Source of the DNA: Pseudaquabacterium terrae
GTDB taxonomy: Bacteria > Pseudomonadota > Gammaproteobacteria > Burkholderiales > Burkholderiaceae_C
Length of the DNA: 64,000 nt
NCBI RefSeq assembly: GCF_013266755.1
Contig: NZ_JABRWJ010000010.1
Span: 186,001 to 250,000 of the forward strand
Direction of reading: 5' to 3'
Shown here piece after piece: positions 7,996 to 16,942 of the stretch (its first letter is position 1; every line of letters starts with the position of its first letter). Position numbers and translations under genes: made by a program. The notes beneath the pieces were generated by a model. It did not search any database and had not been told where the DNA came from. It saw only the letters and a list, made by a program, of their open reading frames with translations.

Positions 7996-10368
7996 ATGAA
8001 GGCACTCGATCGCAAGCTCTGGCGCGACCTGCGGCTGCTGTGGAGCCAGGCGCTGACGATCGCGCTGGTGGTTGCCGCCGGCATCGCCGGCTTCGTCACC
8101 AGCCTGTCGGCGGTCGACTCGCTCGCCGCGGCGCGCGACGACTACTATGCGGCCGGCCGCTTCGCCGACGTCTTCGCCGCACTGAAGCGCGCGCCCGGCG
8201 CGCTGGAGGACGCCCTGCGCGAGCTGCCCGGCGTGGCCGACGTGCAGACCGGCCTCGACGCGATGGTCCGCGTGACGATCCCCGGCGTGCCGGATCCGGT
8301 GATCGGGCAGCTGATCGGGCTGGACCTGCGGCAGGCCCAGCGGCTCAACGTCGTCGCGGTGGCCTCGGGCCGGCCGCTGCAGGCCGACGACGACAGCGCG
8401 GGGGCCCAGCGCATCCCCGTGCTGGTGTCGCGCGGCTTCGCGTTGGCGCGCGGCCTGAAGCCCGGCGACGAGCTGCAGGCCCAGATCAACGGGCGGCTGC
8501 GCACCTTGCGCATCAGCGGCATCGCGCTGTCGCCCGAGTTCGTCTTCGCCGGCTTGTGGGGCATGCCCGACATGCGCGGCTACGGCGTGTTCTGGCTCGA
8601 CCGGCGCGTGCTCGCGGCGGCCTACGACATGCAGGGCGCATTCAACAAGGTGGCCGTCCGGCTGGCCCCGGCTGCGGACGCTCAGGCCGCCATCGATGCG
8701 CTCGCGCATCGCCTCGCACCGTATGGCGGGCGCGACGTGCAGGGGCGCGCGCAACAGCCGTCGCACCAGATGCTGGACAACGAGATCAAGCAGCAGCGCG
8801 TGATCGGCACCGTGCTGCCGGCGATCTTCCTCGGCGTGGCGGCCTTCCTGCTGCACGTGGTGATCTCGCGGCTGGTCGGCACGCAGCGCGAGCAGATCGC
8901 CGCGCTGAAGGCGCTGGGTTATGCGGATCTCGCGATCGGTGCGCACTACCTGAAGCTCGTGCTGCTGATCGTCGCCGTGGGCCTCGGGCTCGGGCTGCTG
9001 CTGGGCAGCCGGCTGGGCGCGATGTTCACCGGGCTGTATGCCGAGCTGTTCCAGTTCCCGCGCTTCGAGCACCGCCTCGCGCCGTGGCTGGTGGCTACCA
9101 GCGCCGCGGTGGCGTTGATGACCGCGGTGCTCGGCACGCTGCATGCGGTGCTCGCCACCGTGCGCTTGCCGCCGGCCGAGGCGATGCGCCCGCCCGCGCC
9201 GGGGCGCTATCGCCGCACGCTGCTGGAACAGCTCGGCATCCGGCGCATGGCGCCGGCGCTGCGCATGATCGTGCGCAACATGGAGCGCCGGCCGCTGCGC
9301 ACGGCGATGGGCATCGGCGGCATCGCCGCGGCGGTGGCGATCACGATCATGGGCAACTTCTTCCGCGATGCGATCGACACGATCGTGCACACGCAATTCG
9401 AGCTCGGGCTGCGTGGCGATGTCACGGTGTGGACGGCCGAGCCGGTCGACGACGCGGCGCGGCTCGAGCTGATGCGGCTGCCCGGCGTGCGCGCCGTCGA
9501 ATCGACGCGCTTCGTGCCGGTCACGCTGATCCACCGCCATCGCCGCGAGCGCAGCATGATCCGCGCCTACGCGGCGCGGCCCGATCTCTATCGCGTGATC
9601 GACGTGGCCGGGCAGGCGACGCTGCTGGACGGCGGCGCCCTGGTGCTGACCGACCGCCTCGCCGACAAGCTGGGGCTGCGCGTGGGCGACGCCGTGCAGG
9701 CCGACGTGCTGGTCGGCGCGCCGCGCACGCTGGCCCTGACCGTCGGCGGCACGGTGCGCGAGATGATGGGCCTGAACGCCTACATGGAGCGCGGCGCGCT
9801 GAACCGCGCGCTCGGCGAGGGCGACGTCGCCACCGGCTGGGTGCTGGGCCTGGAGCCCGGCAAGGAAGGCGCGCTGCTGGAGGCGACCCAGGCCCTGCCG
9901 CGCTCGGCCGGCGCCTTCAGCAAGGCCACGATGCTGCGCAACATGCAGGAGATCAGCGCGCGCAACGTGCGCATCATGAGCACGATGCTGACGGCGTTTG
10001 CCGCGGTGATCTCGGTCGGCGTGGTCTACAACAACGCGCGCATCGCGCTGGCCGAGCGTGGCTGGGAGCTGGCCTCGCTGCGCGTGCTCGGCTTCTCGCG
10101 CGCCGAGGTGTCGGCACTGCTGCTGGGCGAGCTGGCGCTCGCCATCCTGATCGCGCTGCCGCTCGGCATGGCGGCCGGCTGGGCACTGGTCAACGGCGTC
10201 AACGAGCTGCTGCGCTCGGACCAGTTCATGTTCCCGGCCACGATCCGCGCGCGCACCTACGCCTGGGCCGCGTTGTGCGTGCTGGCCGCCGGCATCGCCA
10301 GCGCGCTGGTCGTGCGCCGGCGCATCGACCGCCTCGACCTGGTGGCGGTGCTGAAGACGAGGGAATGA
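7996..10368 (+). CDS. FtsX-like ABC exporter permease (two FtsX domains)
   Basis: A 790-residue inner-membrane permease. An N-terminal membrane helix ('[19 protein letters not shown]') is followed by a large periplasmic MacB-type domain, an FtsX segment with three helices around 265-400, a second membrane helix near 440 ('[15 protein letters not shown]'), a second periplasmic domain and a final FtsX segment near 660-780. This duplicated layout is that of the DevC/MacB-like large permeases (about 780-850 residues). It lies 13 bases after the ATPase and its stop overlaps the adaptor region. The system would move an envelope or lipophilic compound, or extract lipids; the sequence does not say which. 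Confidence 0.86.
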   Translation: MKALDRKLWRDLRLLWSQALTIALVVAAGIAGFVTSLSAVDSLAAARDDYYAAGRFADVFAALKRAPGALEDALRELPGVADVQTGLDAMVRVTIPGVPDPVIGQLIGLDLRQAQRLNVVAVASGRPLQADDDSAGAQRIPVLVSRGFALARGLKPGDELQAQINGRLRTLRISGIALSPEFVFAGLWGMPDMRGYGVFWLDRRVLAAAYDMQGAFNKVAVRLAPAADAQAAIDALAHRLAPYGGRDVQGRAQQPSHQMLDNEIKQQRVIGTVLPAIFLGVAAFLLHVVISRLVGTQREQIAALKALGYADLAIGAHYLKLVLLIVAVGLGLGLLLGSRLGAMFTGLYAELFQFPRFEHRLAPWLVATSAAVALMTAVLGTLHAVLATVRLPPAEAMRPPAPGRYRRTLLEQLGIRRMAPALRMIVRNMERRPLRTAMGIGGIAAAVAITIMGNFFRDAIDTIVHTQFELGLRGDVTVWTAEPVDDAARLELMRLPGVRAVESTRFVPVTLIHRHRRERSMIRAYAARPDLYRVIDVAGQATLLDGGALVLTDRLADKLGLRVGDAVQADVLVGAPRTLALTVGGTVREMMGLNAYMERGALNRALGEGDVATGWVLGLEPGKEGALLEATQALPRSAGAFSKATMLRNMQEISARNVRIMSTMLTAFAAVISVGVVYNNARIALAERGWELASLRVLGFSRAEVSALLLGELALAILIALPLGMAAGWALVNGVNELLRSDQFMFPATIRARTYAWAALCVLAAGIASALVVRRRIDRLDLVAVLKTRE

Positions 10369-10370
10369 CG

Positions 10371-11594
10371 ATGAAGAAGTCGACGCTCGCCGGCTTGGCC
10401 GGTGCCGTGGTGGCCGCGGGCCTGCTGCTGGCCTGGGCGTTCGCGCCGCGGCCGCTGGTGGTCGAGACCGCCGTGGCGACGCAGGGCCGTTTCGAGATGG
10501 CGATCGAGGAGGACGCGCGAACGCGCCTGCGCGAGCGCTACCTGGTGTCGGCGCCGCTGGCCGGGCGCCTGCAGCGCATCGCGCTGCGCGAGGGCGACCG
10601 GGTCGAGGCGGGTGCGGTGATCGCGACGATCGAGCCGGTGCTGTCGCCGCTGGTCGACGAGCGCACGCTGCGCGAGCAGCGCTCCCAGCTGGAGATCACG
10701 CTCGCGACGGTGCAGCGCGCCGGCGCACGCGTCGAACGCGCCCGCGTCGCGCGGCAGCAGGCGGCGAACGAGGCGCTGCGCAGCGAGCAGCTGGCGCAGC
10801 AGGGATTCGTTGCACCGACGCGGCTCGAGTCGGATCGGCTCTCGCTCGTTGCCGCGCAGAAGGAGCTCGAAGCGGCCGAGAGCGACCGCCGCGTCGCGGC
10901 GCATGGCGTCGACCAGGCGCGCGCCGCGCTGGCCGCCGTGCAGCAGCCCGCGGCGGGGCGTGCCTTCGCGCTGCGCTCGCCGATTGCCGGCACCGTGCTG
11001 CGCGTGCTGCAGGGCAGCGAGGCCAGCCTGGCGCTCGGCACCCCGCTGATCGAGCTGGGTGACCTGCGCGAGCTCGAGGTGGTGGCCGAGCTGCTGACCG
11101 GCGACGCGCTGAAGGCCGTGCCCGGCAGCCGCGTGTCGATCGAGCGCTGGGGCGGGCCGGCGGCACTGCAGGGGCGGGTGCGGCGCGTCGAACCGGCGGC
11201 CTTCACGAAGGTCTCGGCGCTCGGTGTCGAGGAGCAGCGGGTGAAGGTGCTGATCGAGCTGGTCGCGCTCGACGGCGCGCCGCCGCAGTGGCGGGCGCTG
11301 GGTGACGGCTTCCGCGTCGGCGTGCGCATCGTGACCCTGAGCGAGGAGGGCGCCGTGAAGGTGCCGGTGAGCGCGGTCTTTCCGGTGGCCGACGATGGCG
11401 GCGCCGGCATGGCGGTGTTCGTCGTGCGCGACGAACGCGCGCAGCTGCAGCGCGTCGACGTCGGCGGCCGCAACGGCAGCGAAGCCTGGCTGCGCAGCGG
11501 CGTGGCCGCGGGCGCGCGGGTGGTCGTCTACCCTCCGGCGGCCTTGCAGTCGGGTGCGCGCGTGCAGGTGCACGACGCCGGTGGCCGCACGTGA
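10371..11594 (+). CDS. HlyD/RND-type membrane-fusion protein of the ABC exporter
   Basis: A 407-residue periplasmic adaptor. One N-terminal anchor helix (about 6-24), a lipoyl half ('GRLQRIALREGDRVEAGAVIATIEP'), a coiled-coil hairpin about 95-185 rich in Glu, Arg and Ala, the second lipoyl half ('FALRSPIAGTVLRVLQGSEA') and beta-barrel and membrane-proximal domains. Two ATGs are possible: 10365 overlaps the permease stop as ATGA, while 10371 has an AGGGA element at proper distance; the second is preferred. It completes an ATPase-permease-adaptor trio; no outer-membrane factor lies nearby, so it would share one encoded elsewhere. Confidence 0.85.
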   Translation: MKKSTLAGLAGAVVAAGLLLAWAFAPRPLVVETAVATQGRFEMAIEEDARTRLRERYLVSAPLAGRLQRIALREGDRVEAGAVIATIEPVLSPLVDERTLREQRSQLEITLATVQRAGARVERARVARQQAANEALRSEQLAQQGFVAPTRLESDRLSLVAAQKELEAAESDRRVAAHGVDQARAALAAVQQPAAGRAFALRSPIAGTVLRVLQGSEASLALGTPLIELGDLRELEVVAELLTGDALKAVPGSRVSIERWGGPAALQGRVRRVEPAAFTKVSALGVEEQRVKVLIELVALDGAPPQWRALGDGFRVGVRIVTLSEEGAVKVPVSAVFPVADDGGAGMAVFVVRDERAQLQRVDVGGRNGSEAWLRSGVAAGARVVVYPPAALQSGARVQVHDAGGRT

Positions 11595-11635
11595 CCGGCG
11601 CCGCGAGCTGGCACTTCCGTAACCCGCAGCGCGCC

Positions 11636-11649
11636 TTGCGTTTGCGCAA
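11636..11649 (+). promoter_or_regulatory. Second FNR/ANR-like palindrome, upstream of the beta-CASP exonuclease
   Basis: TTGCGTTTGCGCAA is a perfect inverted repeat of TTGCG around a 4-base spacer. A class II position would give a transcription start near 11684, just ahead of the ATG at 11689 and consistent with the weak -10-like TTAGCG at 11675-11680. The half-sites differ from TTGAT at two positions, so this is weaker than the box at 5824; it is reported because beta-CASP exonucleases and universal stress genes are often co-regulated under low oxygen. Confidence 0.35.
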
Positions 11650-11688
11650 GCCGGCACCGTCCGTCCTTGGCGCGTTAGCGTGCGACGC

Positions 11689-13047
11689 ATGCAGATCCAA
11701 TTCCTCGGCGCCGCTGGCACGGTCACCGGCTCGAAGACCCTGGTCGAACACGACGGCCGCCGCGTGCTGGTCGATTGCGGCTTGTTCCAGGGCGTCAAGC
11801 AGCTGCGGCTGCGCAACTGGAACGCGCTGCCGCTGCCGGCCGAAGACATCGACGCCGTGCTGCTGACCCATGCGCACCTCGATCACAGCGGCTTCCTGCC
11901 GCGCCTGATGAACCTGGGCTTCCAGGGCCGCATCCACGCCACGCGCGCGACGATCGACCTGTGCCGCCTGCTGCTGGCCGATGCCGGACATCTGTTCGAG
12001 GAAGAGGCCGCCTACGCGAATCGCCACGGCTTCTCGCGCCACCGCCCGGCGTTGCCGCTGTTCAAGAAGGAGGATGCGCAGCGCGTGCTGCGGCAGTTCG
12101 TGCCGCAGGACTTCAACGCCAGCTTCGAGCCGATCGCCGGCCTGCGCGCGCGTTTGCAGCCGGCCGGCCACATCCTCGGCGCGGCCAGCGTGCGCCTCGA
12201 GGCGCAGGGCCGTTCGGTGCTGTTCTCGGGCGACCTCGGCCGCGACGACGACCTGGTGATGGAGCCGCCGGCGCCGCCATCGGCCAGCGACGTGGTGATC
12301 ATCGAATCGACCTATGGCGACCGGCTGCACGAGGCCGTCGATCCGCTGGACCAGCTCGCCGACGTGATCGCGCGCACCGCGGCGCGCGGCGGCATCGTGG
12401 TGATCCCGGCCTTCGCGGTCGGCCGCGCGCAGGCGCTGCTGCATGCGCTGCAGCTGCTGAAGACCGCGCAGCGCATCCCCGACCTGCCGATCTACCTGAA
12501 CAGCCCGATGGCCGCCGGCGCGACGCGGCTGTACACCGCCTGGCACGAGCTGCACCGCCTGGACGAGGCCGACTGCGCGCGCATCGCCGCCGGCACGAGG
12601 ATCGTCGAGACGGTCGAGGACTCGAAGCGGCTGAACATGCTGAAGTGGCCGTCGGTCATCGTCTCGGCCAGCGGCATGCTGACCGGCGGCCGCGTGCTGC
12701 ACCACCTGGTCGCCTTCGCCGGCGATCCGCGCAACAGCATCGTGCTGCCGGGCTTCCAGGCGCCGGGCACGCGCGGCGCGGCGCTGCTGGCCGGCGCCAC
12801 CTCGCTGAAGGTGCACGGCCAGTACCTGACGGTGCGCGCCGAGGTCGCACCGATGGCAGCGATGTCGGCGCATGCCGACCGCGATGGCCTGCTGCGCTGG
12901 CTCGGCAGGCTGCCGTCGCCGCCGCGCGAGGTGCTGGTGACGCACGGCGAGCCGGCCGCCGCCGATGCGCTGCGCCTGGCGATCGAGGAGCGCTTCGGCT
13001 GGCCGGCGCGCGTGCCGGAGCAGGGCGAGCGCGTCGAGGTCCGCTGA
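11689..13047 (+). CDS. MBL-fold beta-CASP RNA exonuclease
   Basis: A 452-residue metallo-beta-lactamase protein of the CPSF/Ysh1-like group. The zinc-binding motif 'THAHLDHSG' occurs near 60-68, further metal ligands fit 'GHILGAA' near 157 and 'FSGDLGRDDD' near 180, the beta-CASP insertion spans about 210-330 with 'IPAFAVGRAQALL', and the C-terminal RMMBL part contains 'AAMSAHADRDGLL'. Such enzymes degrade or trim RNA; in proteobacteria they commonly sit beside universal stress genes. A GTG nine bases upstream is an alternative start. It is followed by degraded DNA, so it marks the right end of the conserved block. Confidence 0.87.
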   Translation: MQIQFLGAAGTVTGSKTLVEHDGRRVLVDCGLFQGVKQLRLRNWNALPLPAEDIDAVLLTHAHLDHSGFLPRLMNLGFQGRIHATRATIDLCRLLLADAGHLFEEEAAYANRHGFSRHRPALPLFKKEDAQRVLRQFVPQDFNASFEPIAGLRARLQPAGHILGAASVRLEAQGRSVLFSGDLGRDDDLVMEPPAPPSASDVVIIESTYGDRLHEAVDPLDQLADVIARTAARGGIVVIPAFAVGRAQALLHALQLLKTAQRIPDLPIYLNSPMAAGATRLYTAWHELHRLDEADCARIAAGTRIVETVEDSKRLNMLKWPSVIVSASGMLTGGRVLHHLVAFAGDPRNSIVLPGFQAPGTRGAALLAGATSLKVHGQYLTVRAEVAPMAAMSAHADRDGLLRWLGRLPSPPREVLVTHGEPAAADALRLAIEERFGWPARVPEQGERVEVR

Positions 13048-13115
13048 TGCGACGTCTCAGGCCGCTTGAAAGGCCGCAATGGCGATCGCGGCCATGGGCC
13101 TGGGCGCCGGGCGAG

Positions 13116-13323
13116 AACACCACCGACCGTTTCCATGGCGTGCGCGTCGCCTATGCGGCGGGCGCCACCTACGCCGGCGTCGCATACGAGTGGAACAAGG
13201 CCCGCGTTGGAGGCGAGGACACCAACAAGTCGCTGAGCGTCACCGCCAACCACAACTTCGGCGCGGTGAAGGTACATCAGCCAGGAGCGTGTGCTGCAGG
13301 CTGGGCTGCGCATGGCCTTCTGA
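13116..13323 (+). pseudogene. Remnant of a betaproteobacterial porin (C-terminal strands only)
   Basis: In one frame (13116-13277) the translation contains 'VRVAYAAGATYAGVAYEWNKA' and 'SLSVTANHNFGAVKVH', the alternating pattern of a Burkholderia-type trimeric porin barrel. The frame is then lost and resumes one register over with 'YISQERVLQAGLRMAF' followed by a stop at 13321-13323; a terminal aromatic Phe preceded by LQAGLR is the normal porin C-terminus. Only about the last 70 of 350 residues survive and the frame is broken, so no protein is expected. An intact but different porin lies at 43.7 kb. Confidence 0.65.
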
Positions 13324-13468
13324 TCACGCCATCGAAGGTCGCGCTGCCGTCGCAGCAGACCCGGTGCCTGCATCGACCCGGTGGTGCAGGTCCTGCGAAT
13401 GCAGGTCGGGTCTTGGCGTCCTTTCGTCCGCACTGCCTGCGGCATCGCAAACCACGACAGGAGGTGTC

Positions 13469-13859
13469 ATGCTGGCCAACATCGTTGTCGCCCTCGTTGC
13501 GGCTGTTTGCGCGACCGCCCATGTCCGCGCAGAAGTCGTGGTCGCCGGCAGACCGTCGGCACGGGCATTCCGCATTTCACGGGCGGGGAGGCCGTGTCGC
13601 TGGCTCGCAAGGTTCATCCAACGCTGCTGCGCACATCGCTGACGCAGCAAGGCGCCATCCCGCGCCTGACAGCGCTGGCCACCTACGGCATGGGCGCGCG
13701 CCGCCTGGCACTCCTATGGGTCGACAACGAGTACGGCAGGAACGGTCGTCAGGCATTGATCGACTCGGCGAACCGCCGCGGTGCCAGCGTGGTCTCGCGA
13801 CCGACGCCGTGGCCGCGTCGGCCTACGCGCTTCCGGTCGTCGCCTCGTGTGTTCCGTAG
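13469..13859 (+). pseudogene. Remnant of a branched-chain amino-acid-type periplasmic binding protein
   Basis: The segment starts with a good ribosome site (GGAGG), an ATG at 13469 and a signal peptide ('MLANIVVALVAAVCATAHVRA'), but about 30 codons later the frame is lost. In another frame, 13555-13800, the translation 'VGTGIPHFTGGEAVSLAR' and 'TYGMGARRLALLWVDNEYG' resembles the middle of LivK-type (Peripla_BP_6) receptors, where 'IPHFTGGEALT' and 'DNDYGRAG' are common. The segment between signal and middle, and most of the C-terminal lobe, are missing. The match is by eye and partial. Confidence 0.5.
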
Positions 13860-14006
13860 AAGTGGCTGCCTGAATCGTCCCGCGGCGCGTTTTCAATGCG
13901 CCGTTCTCGTCCTGTCGTTCGCCGACCACGTTCGGCAGCGCTTGCGCCCCTGCCGCCCGGAGTCCGTTACGCTCCATGAATCGAACCGGCGACAGGAGGG
14001 CGCACA

Positions 14007-14732
14007 TTGTTGGTTGATCTGGCCGATGCTGCGGGCCACCAGCAGTTGCTCAAGAGCATCAACCGGATGACCTTGGTCCGGCACCTGTGCGTGCACCCCG
14101 GCCTGTCGCGGGCCGACCTGGCGGTTGCGGTGCAGCTGACCAAGTCGACCGTCAGCATGCTGGTGCGCGAGCTGATCGACGAAGGCTGGCTGATCGAACA
14201 CGAGGTCGTTGTCACCGGCGATCTGGGGCGGCGGCCGACGCCGTTGTTCATCGACCCCGGGCGCCTGGTGCTGCTGGGGGCGGAAGTGGGCATCGAGGGC
14301 GTGCGCGCGGTGGTCACCTCGCTGACCGGCGAGGTGCTGGCGCAGGGGCGTTCGGGTTACGGTGGCGCGCGCAGCGCCAAGGCCAGCATCGGCGTGCTCG
14401 CGGCCACCATGCTGAAGGTCGCCGGCCGGCTCGACGGCGCCAAGCAGCGGGTCATCGGCATCGGCGTCGGCCTGCCCGGCGGGGTGGACGAGGCGAGCGG
14501 CTTCCTGCATTTCGCGCCCAACCTGGGCTGGCGCGACGTGCCCGTGGGCGACCTGCTTGCCGAGAAGCTGGCCGGCTCGGTGCTTCAGCGCGTGCCGCTC
14601 TTGCCGGTGCGCACGTCGCGCCTGGGCGTGGATGCCGTGGCCGTGGGCGCGGCGGCGCTGGTGCGCTACCGCCTCACGCGTCCGCTGATCGGGCCGGCAT
14701 ACGCCGCCCGCGCGGCGTCTGCCGGCGCGTGA
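14007..14732 (+). pseudogene. ROK-family transcriptional regulator with internal deletion
   Basis: The frame is open (TTG start at 14007 after an AGGAGGG ribosome site, 241 residues) but is far shorter than the 380-410 of ROK repressors. Residues 10-65 are the winged helix ('HQQLLKSINRMTLV', 'GLSRADLAVAVQLTKSTVS'), 85-190 the first ROK lobe ('GIGVGLPGGVDEASGFL', 'PNLGWRDVPV'). At about residue 190 (base 14577) the sequence jumps straight to a ROK C-terminal tail ('VDAVAVGAAALVRYRL'). The second sugar-binding lobe and the zinc-binding CGxxGC-type signature are absent. A DNA-binding polypeptide could still be made, but not a sugar-responsive one. Its stop overlaps the LacI start as GTGA. Confidence 0.7.
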
Positions 14733-15681
14733 AGGACGTGGCCGCCCAGCCCAAGCCGCGCAAGACCCGCCGGGCCGCGACGCTGGCGGACGTCGGCCGC
14801 GAAGCCGGCGTCTCGGCGATGGCCGCGTCCGCCGTGCTCAACGCGGCGAAGACGTCGACCCGCATCTCCGACGAGACGCGCGCGCGTGTGCTGGCGGCCG
14901 CCGAGAAGCTGCGCTACCGGCCGAACGCCACCGCGCGTGGCTTGGCGCATCGGCGCATGAACACGCTGGGCGTCGCCGCCACGCTGGTGGGCGACGAGCC
15001 CAACCAGTACTTCCTGGAAGTCTTCAACGGCATCATCCAGGGCGCGGCGGCAGGCGGCCAGACCGTCACCGTCTTCACGCTGGGCAACTGGGACGAGGCG
15101 GTGCGGCGCATCCCCGTCTTCTGCGACGGGCGCATCGACGGTCTGATCCTGCTCGCGCCGCTGCTCGAGCCCGAGGCCGCGCAGTGGCTGCCCGAGCACA
15201 CGCCGGTGGTTTCGGTGCATGCGAACCATGCGATCGCCGGCGCCGTGAATTTGGAGTCCGACGAGGAAGCCGGCGCATTCCAGATGACCAGCCGGCTGCT
15301 GGCGATGGGGCACCAGCGCATCCTGCACGTGGGTGGCCCGCTCGGCACGCTCGGCGCCGAGCGGCGCGTTCGGGGCTACCTGCGGGCCCATGCCACGGCC
15401 GGCGTGGCGCCGCCGGCCGACCACGTGCTGCGGGGCGCCTACAGCGTCGAGGCCGGCCGCGATGCGCTGGAGTCGTGGTTGCGCCATCACCGCGGCCAGC
15501 CGCTGCCCGACGCGGTGTTCGCCGCCAGCGATGCCATCGCGCTGGGCTGCTGCTCGCGCGCATCGAGGCGCGCGCGCACGACACCGCCTACGGCGGCCCC
15601 CGCAACATCGTGCTGCCCACCGAGCTCGTGCCCCGCGCCACCCTGGCGGCGCCACGCAAGGCGCTGCTGACCATCGCCTGA
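14729..15681 (+). pseudogene. LacI-family regulator with internal deletion and frameshift
   Basis: The GTG at 14729 overlaps the ROK stop. The N-terminal helix-turn-helix is intact ('ATLADVGREAGVSAMAASAVLN') and the sugar-binding core runs normally to 'PDAVFAASDAIALG' near base 15547. There the frame changes and resumes with 'RIEARAHDTAYGG' and 'NIVLPTELVPRATLA', the very C-terminus of GalR/LacI proteins. About 60-70 residues normally between these points (the 'VALVGFDD' and 'TTVRQP' region) are missing. Unless it is an assembly error the product is non-functional. The GntR/GalR-type 'RNIVLPTELVPR' tail and neighbourhood suggest it once controlled the sugar genes. Confidence 0.7.
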
Positions 15682-15832
15682 AGGACCAAGGCACGCTCGC
15701 TTTCCCCTAGGCGACCGTGCAGCGCGGGCGACTGCCGCTGCGTATAGTTCGGACATCGAATTTAATAAGCGGCAGCACTTCGCACGTCGACGGATCGGCG
15801 GGTCGTGCGCTGCCGGGCATCGAGGTCTCGTG

Positions 15833-16915
15833 ATGGATTCCAGTACCAGCGGCAACCTCCGGCTGCAGCAGCGCAGCGCCGGCTTCCAGGCGGGTGGCCA
15901 AGAGGTCACCGAATACCTGCTCGACGCGGGCACCGGCGTCTCGCTGTCGGTGCTCGACCTGGGCGGCATCGTGACCGCGCTGCACTGCCCCGACCGGCAC
16001 GGCCGTCGCGGCAACGTCGTGCTGGGACCGGCGCGGCTGGACGAGCACCTGCGTCGCGCGCGCAACGTCAGCAGCCTGGTCGGCCGCTACGCCGGCCGCA
16101 TCGCAGGCGGGCGCTTCACGCTGGACGGTCGCGAAGTGCAGCTGGCGGTGAACGAGGGGCCGAACACGCTGCACGGCGGCCCGCAAGGCTTCGCCGACCG
16201 CCTCTGGACCGTCACGCCGATGCCGGACGCGGCGGACGGCAGTGCCGCGATCGAGCTGGCGCTCGTCAGCGAACACGGCGACCAGGGCTTCCCGGGCCGG
16301 CTGCAGGTGCGCGTGCGCTACACGCTGACGCGTGCCGGCGAATGGCGCATCGACTACCACGCCGTCACCGACCGGCCGACCGTGATCAACCTGACGCACC
16401 ACGCCTACTGGAACCTGGCCGGCGGCGGCAGCATCGAGGACCACCGGCTGACCCTGCACGCCAGCCGCCATGCCGCGCTGGACGCGGCCATGATCCCGCA
16501 GGGGCTCGACGACGTGGCCGGCACGCCGCTGGACTTCCGCGCCGGCCGCCGCATCGGCGACGGCCTGCGCGCGCCGCATCCCCAGCTTCGCGCCGGCCGC
16601 GGCTACGACCACTTCTTCGAGCTTCACCGCGCCGGCCCCGGCCTGATCCGGGCGGCCCGGCTGGAAGACCCGGCGAGCGGCCGCGTGCTGGAGATCGAGA
16701 CGACCGAGCCCGGCGTTCAGTTCTATTCCGGCAACTTCCTCGACGGCACGCTCGAAGGCTGCCATGGGGCGATGCTGCGACAGGGCGATGCGCTGTGCCT
16801 CGAGACGCAGCACATCGGCGACGCGCCGAATCGCGCGCAGGGTCCGAGCACCGTGCTGCGGCCCGGCGAGGTGTTCACCAGCACCACGGTGCATCGCCTG
16901 AGCGTTGCGTCCTAG
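15833..16915 (+). CDS. galM: Aldose 1-epimerase (galactose mutarotase)
   Basis: A 360-residue GalM-type epimerase. Conserved blocks are visible: 'NVSSLVGRYAGRIAGGRFTLDG' near 75-95, 'NEGPNTLHGG' near 105-114, 'LTHHAYWNL' near 185-193 with the catalytic His, and the C-terminal 'ETTEPGVQFYSGNFLDG' with the catalytic Glu region 'CLETQHIGDAPN'. It interconverts alpha and beta anomers of aldoses such as galactose or arabinose, feeding the dehydrogenase of the same island. A GTG three bases before the chosen ATG is an alternative start. It is convergent with the lactonase gene. The upstream 150 bases hold an AT-rich patch around 15750-15770 that may be its promoter. Confidence 0.9.
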   Translation: MDSSTSGNLRLQQRSAGFQAGGQEVTEYLLDAGTGVSLSVLDLGGIVTALHCPDRHGRRGNVVLGPARLDEHLRRARNVSSLVGRYAGRIAGGRFTLDGREVQLAVNEGPNTLHGGPQGFADRLWTVTPMPDAADGSAAIELALVSEHGDQGFPGRLQVRVRYTLTRAGEWRIDYHAVTDRPTVINLTHHAYWNLAGGGSIEDHRLTLHASRHAALDAAMIPQGLDDVAGTPLDFRAGRRIGDGLRAPHPQLRAGRGYDHFFELHRAGPGLIRAARLEDPASGRVLEIETTEPGVQFYSGNFLDGTLEGCHGAMLRQGDALCLETQHIGDAPNRAQGPSTVLRPGEVFTSTTVHRLSVAS

Positions 16916-16942
16916 TGCATGAAGGACGCGTCTGTCCGTCGA

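Noticed and set aside
8040-10364. Very long open frame (over 700 codons) overlapping the ABC permease in another register
   Set aside because: Composition is Arg/Ala/Gly-rich with no family similarity; only its 3' end from 10371 is the real adaptor gene. It is a shadow frame typical of GC-rich DNA.
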